From NCBI RefSeq assembly GCF_004366355.1, contig NZ_SODV01000001.1, positions 310,001-374,000 on the forward strand: DNA of 64,000 nucleotides, given 5' to 3'. The notes below the pieces were generated by a model. It saw nothing but the letters and a program-made list of their open reading frames with translations. It did no database searches and was not told the origin of the DNA. The DNA is from Dinghuibacter silviterrae. GTDB lineage: Bacteria > Bacteroidota > Bacteroidia > Chitinophagales > Chitinophagaceae. Positions 61,556 through 64,000 of the stretch are shown piece after piece (the stretch's first letter is position 1; each line of letters begins with the position of its first letter). The position numbers and the translations under genes are program-made.

Positions 61556-62257
61556 TTACTGTTTTACGCCGTGTAATCCGCACTCTTTCTGGGACGTTTC
61601 CCACCACCAGCGACCGGCCCTCGGGTCTTCCCCGGGTTCGATCGCGCGGGTACACGGTGCGCACCCGATACTGACAAAGCCCTTGTCGTGTAAAGTATTA
61701 TAGGGAACGTTGTGCTGGTGAAGATAAGCCTCCACTTCGGGGAAGGTCCAGTTGAGCAGCGGATTGAGTTTGTACAACCCGCGTGCTTCGTCCCACTCCA
61801 CGAACGGCATGTCGTGCCGGTTGGCCGACTGGTCGGCGCGGATGCCTGTGACCCAAACGCGGGCCCCGGCCAGGGCGCGGGCCAGGGGTTGAACCTTGCG
61901 GACATGGCAACAAGCCTTGCGATTGTCGATGGATTCGTAAAAACCGTTGATTCCCCTCAACCGGACGAGGGCTTCCACCTCGGCCGCATCCGGATAAAAG
62001 ACGTCCACGGGGATGCGGTAACGGGCCGTGGTCTTCTCCAGGAGCTCGTATGTCTCGTAGAAAAGCCGGCCCGTGTCCAGGGTGAAAATCTGCACGTTGA
62101 TATTTCCCTTCGCGATCATGTCCGTCAGGACCTGGTCTTCCTGTCCTAAAGAGGAGGACAACCGGACCGCGCCCGGGAAAAGATCCGCTACGTACCGCAA
62201 GAGCTCTTCCGTGGAATGGGTCTCCGCGTACGTCTGTATGTCATTCAAATACTCCAT
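61556..62257 (-). CDS. cysH: Adenylyl-sulfate reductase (CysH family, iron-sulfur type)
   Basis: The 233-aa reductase has a PP-loop (LSSSLGQEDQVLTDMIAKG) and the Cys set of the [4Fe-4S] assimilatory APS reductases: a CC pair in RKACCHVRKV and CAPC in IGCAPCTRAI. The catalytic Cys is in the C-terminal KECGLH. This Cys set indicates that APS, rather than PAPS, is reduced, consistent with the absence of cysC in the window. It is the first gene of the cysH-cysD-cysN run. Confidence 0.94.
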   Translation of the reverse strand: MEYLNDIQTYAETHSTEELLRYVADLFPGAVRLSSSLGQEDQVLTDMIAKGNINVQIFTLDTGRLFYETYELLEKTTARYRIPVDVFYPDAAEVEALVRLRGINGFYESIDNRKACCHVRKVQPLARALAGARVWVTGIRADQSANRHDMPFVEWDEARGLYKLNPLLNWTFPEVEAYLHQHNVPYNTLHDKGFVSIGCAPCTRAIEPGEDPRAGRWWWETSQKECGLHGVKQ

Positions 62258-62259
62258 GT

Positions 62260-62267
62260 CAAAACTA
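62260..62267 (-). promoter_or_regulatory. -7 promoter box (TAGTTTTG) abutting cysH
   Basis: On the minus strand TAGTTTTG matches TAnnTTTG and ends 2 bp before the cysH ATG at 62257, within the 29-bp gap after the peroxiredoxin gene. Confidence 0.45.
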
Positions 62268-62286
62268 TCATAGCAATCGGGGCAGC

Positions 62287-62922
62287 CTACTTATTCGGCT
62301 GGGGCGTATAGCGCAAATAAGGTTTTACAACCTTCACGCCTTTTGGAAATTTCTTTTGTGCGTCTTCTGTCGGTATGGAATTCGCCACGATGACGTCCTG
62401 TCCGTCCTGCCAGTCGGCCGGGGTGGACACGCTGTAATTGGCGGTGAGCTGTAGCGAATCGATCACCCGGAGCACTTCGTTGAAATTACGACCGGTGCTG
62501 GCCGGGTAAGTGATAAACAATTTCACCTTCCTGTCCGGCCCGATGATGAAAAGAGAACGGACCGTCAGCGTATCCGATGCGTTGGGGTGGATCATGTCGT
62601 ACAGGTCTGCCACGTGCCTTTCGGGATCGGCGATGATCGGAAAGGTAACCGTCGTAGACTGCGTCTCGTTGATGTCGTTCACCCAACCCTTGTGCTTGTC
62701 CAGGGGATCCACGCTCACGGCCAAGACCTTCACATTACGCTTGGCGAACTCGTCCTTCAGTTGCGCGGTGCGGCCCAGCTCCGTCGTACACACGGGTGTA
62801 TAATCCGCGGGATGAGAGAACAGGACGCCCCATCCGCTACCCAGGTATTCGTAAAAGTCGATCTCGCCTTCCGTAGTGGAAGCTTTGAAATTGGGAGCGA
62901 TATCCCCAAGACGTAGACTCAT
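62287..62922 (-). CDS. Peroxiredoxin, 1-Cys (Prx6) type
   Basis: The 211-aa enzyme reduces peroxides. The peroxidatic Cys is in HPADYTPVCTTELGR (about residue 45) and no second Cys exists in the protein, so it is of the 1-Cys type. The start MSLRLGDIAPNFKASTTEGE and the C-terminus rich in Pro and Lys (KVVKPYLRYTPQPNK) fit the Prx6 family, which has this C-terminal arm. It lies between the cysH promoter and rimM, all on the minus strand, with a TATTTTCG-like sequence upstream that may be its own promoter. Confidence 0.94.
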   Translation of the reverse strand: MSLRLGDIAPNFKASTTEGEIDFYEYLGSGWGVLFSHPADYTPVCTTELGRTAQLKDEFAKRNVKVLAVSVDPLDKHKGWVNDINETQSTTVTFPIIADPERHVADLYDMIHPNASDTLTVRSLFIIGPDRKVKLFITYPASTGRNFNEVLRVIDSLQLTANYSVSTPADWQDGQDVIVANSIPTEDAQKKFPKGVKVVKPYLRYTPQPNK

Positions 62923-62992
62923 TTCAGTAGGTTTATGGGTCGAAAATACGAATAATCCACCACACCGGTAGACTATATGCGCAAAAAAAATG

Positions 62993-63514
62993 TTACGTTT
63001 CCCCCAAATACACGTCCAGCAACCCTTCCGGCAAGGTTACGTACAGCCGTTTGTGGTCTTTATCCAACTTCCCCATCGTCCCTTTGTGCAAAGGAATGAG
63101 CACTTCTTTGCCCCGAATGAACAACTTGCACAAGACCTGCATCGGCTGCTCGATCACTTCGACCACTTCCCCCAGGTCGGTCTCCCCATCGATCAGGTGA
63201 AAACCCAGGAGCGACACCGGTGCCGACCTGGCGGCCATGCGCGAAAAATCCGCTTCCCGCAGCCATACTTCCTTTTGGTTGAGCAGGCGTGCCTGTTCGG
63301 GGGTATCTACACCCTCCAGCTTCATATACACTTCCCCCGTCCCTTTTACACGGATCTCTTCCACAAAATAGGGCAGGAAGCCGTCTTTCCTGTTTTCCAG
63401 AAAGACCACCTCCAGGGTGCGCAATCCTTTGCCCAGGCTGTGTCTCAGGATGAGCTCGCCCTTCAGGCCGAAGGCCGCTACGAATCTGCCGATGCTGAAA
63501 TATTGGTCTGCCAT
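62993..63514 (-). CDS. rimM: Ribosome maturation factor RimM
   Basis: RimM, 173 aa, assists 16S rRNA processing and assembly of the 30S head. The N-terminal domain begins MADQYFSIGRFVAAFGLKGE, and the PRC-barrel C-terminal domain has SLLGFHLIDGETDLGEVVEV and LIPLHKGTMGKLDKDHKRLY. It follows rpsP, the usual pairing, with 72 bp between. trmD, often next in other bacteria, is not found downstream here; a peroxiredoxin gene takes the place. Confidence 0.95.
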   Translation of the reverse strand: MADQYFSIGRFVAAFGLKGELILRHSLGKGLRTLEVVFLENRKDGFLPYFVEEIRVKGTGEVYMKLEGVDTPEQARLLNQKEVWLREADFSRMAARSAPVSLLGFHLIDGETDLGEVVEVIEQPMQVLCKLFIRGKEVLIPLHKGTMGKLDKDHKRLYVTLPEGLLDVYLGET

Positions 63515-63541
63515 GTGGAATTGCGGTGGCGCCCAAATTGA

Positions 63542-63570
63542 AAAGCCCCAGTCAAAACGACCGGGGCCTT
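63542..63570 (-). terminator. Hairpin between rpsP and rimM, possible attenuator
   Basis: AAAGGCCCC-GGTC and GACT-GGGGCTTTT pair on the minus strand (63542-63570). The following CTTTTCAATT is only weakly T-rich, so partial termination after rpsP is possible. Confidence 0.5.
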
Positions 63571-63586
63571 TATCAAAAAAATTGCC

Positions 63587-64000
63587 TTATTCGCCTTGTG
63601 CTTCAGGAGCCGGGCCTTCGTGCCTCGGGGCGTCATGGCCCTGGGGCTTTGTACGACGGATGATCGGTTGATTCCTCCTTTGCGTACGTTGTTTGCGATG
63701 GTCTTCCTGCTTCAGCTTCATCTTACCCTCGTGTTCTTCGTGCCATTTCTGGAATTTGGTCATGGCCGTAGCCTCATCGAACAAACCCAGTTTGACACCC
63801 CTGAGCAGGTGCTTCAGATACAATACACCCTTGAAAGACAGGATTTTGCGGACCGTGTCGGTAGGCTGTGCTCCTTTGTGCAGCCAATCCAGGGCGCGCT
63901 GGCGGTCGAGTTGGATGGAAGCGGGTACAGTCAGAGGATTGTAGGTGCCCAACTTCTGAATAAACTTCCCGTCCCTGGGGGCACGGGCGTCTGCGACCAC
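63587..64000 (-). CDS. rpsP: 30S ribosomal protein S16 (5' end outside window)
   Basis: 138 codons are visible, without the start, which lies beyond the window edge. The segment [20 protein letters not shown] followed by [20 protein letters not shown] is S16. It binds 16S rRNA early in 30S assembly. The C-terminus is a long extension rich in Lys, Gln and Arg ([18 protein letters not shown]) that ends [11 protein letters not shown], which is longer than in Escherichia coli but usual in Bacteroidota. It lies just upstream of rimM. Confidence 0.95.
   Translation of the reverse strand: MVADARAPRDGKFIQKLGTYNPLTVPASIQLDRQRALDWLHKGAQPTDTVRKILSFKGVLYLKHLLRGVKLGLFDEATAMTKFQKWHEEHEGKMKLKQEDHRKQRTQRRNQPIIRRTKPQGHDAPRHEGPAPEAQGE

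Overview
The window looks like chromosomal DNA from a GC-rich member of the Bacteroidota, most likely Chitinophagaceae or a close relative. The reasons are: TAnnTTTG-type -7 promoter boxes close to start codons, an exbB-exbD-exbD-tonB operon, a 14-gene nuo operon with separate nuoC and nuoD and a short NuoG, a peptide precursor with a double-glycine leader of the Bacteroidota natural-product type, and a TonB / PstS-like / TPR operon. No rRNA, tRNA, CRISPR array, transposase or phage gene was seen.

Layout. (1) 1-10.4 kb, minus strand: two giant polyketide / fatty-acid-synthase-like genes. The first, 2167 aa, carries two enoyl-reductase-like barrels, then KS-AT-ACP-KR. The second, cut by the window edge, carries KS-AT-dehydratase and the start of a phosphopantetheinyl-transferase-like domain. 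Together they could form a self-contained iterative lipid or polyketide synthase. (2) 10.8-24.3 kb: an accessory region with three secreted esterases, a GH9 cellulase-like enzyme, lipoproteins, membrane proteins of unknown function, a RiPP-like precursor next to a duplicated GT25-like glycosyltransferase, and a DUF433/DUF5615 toxin-antitoxin pair. (3) 24.6-30.3 kb: mnmE, then Ton-system genes (an extra exbD, tonB, two exbD, exbB), with an unusually dense set of intergenic hairpins. (4) 30.6-34.8 kb: a large zinc metalloprotease and an ABC permease. (5) 34.8-48.5 kb, minus strand: complex I, nuoA to nuoN in order, with one outer-membrane-protein gene lodged between nuoE and nuoF. (6) 48.6-52.4 kb: a second tonB operon (TonB, small membrane protein, PstS-like lipoprotein, TPR protein). 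(7) 52.5-64 kb: housekeeping genes (low-molecular-weight phosphatase, hisS, DinB-like, thiolase, rlmN, two pseudouridine synthases, cysN-cysD-cysH, peroxiredoxin, rimM, rpsP).

Three non-coding signals stand out. A family of three long hairpins (36-38 bp perfect arms) lies in gene-tail regions, and their sequence differences are mirrored on both arms. A 34-bp motif with fixed spacing lies upstream of three exbD/tonB genes and looks like a shared promoter. A small GGGGCTGGT-AGAC-ACCAGCCCC hairpin occurs three times around one exbD gene. All calls are made by reading the sequence only; no database search was run.
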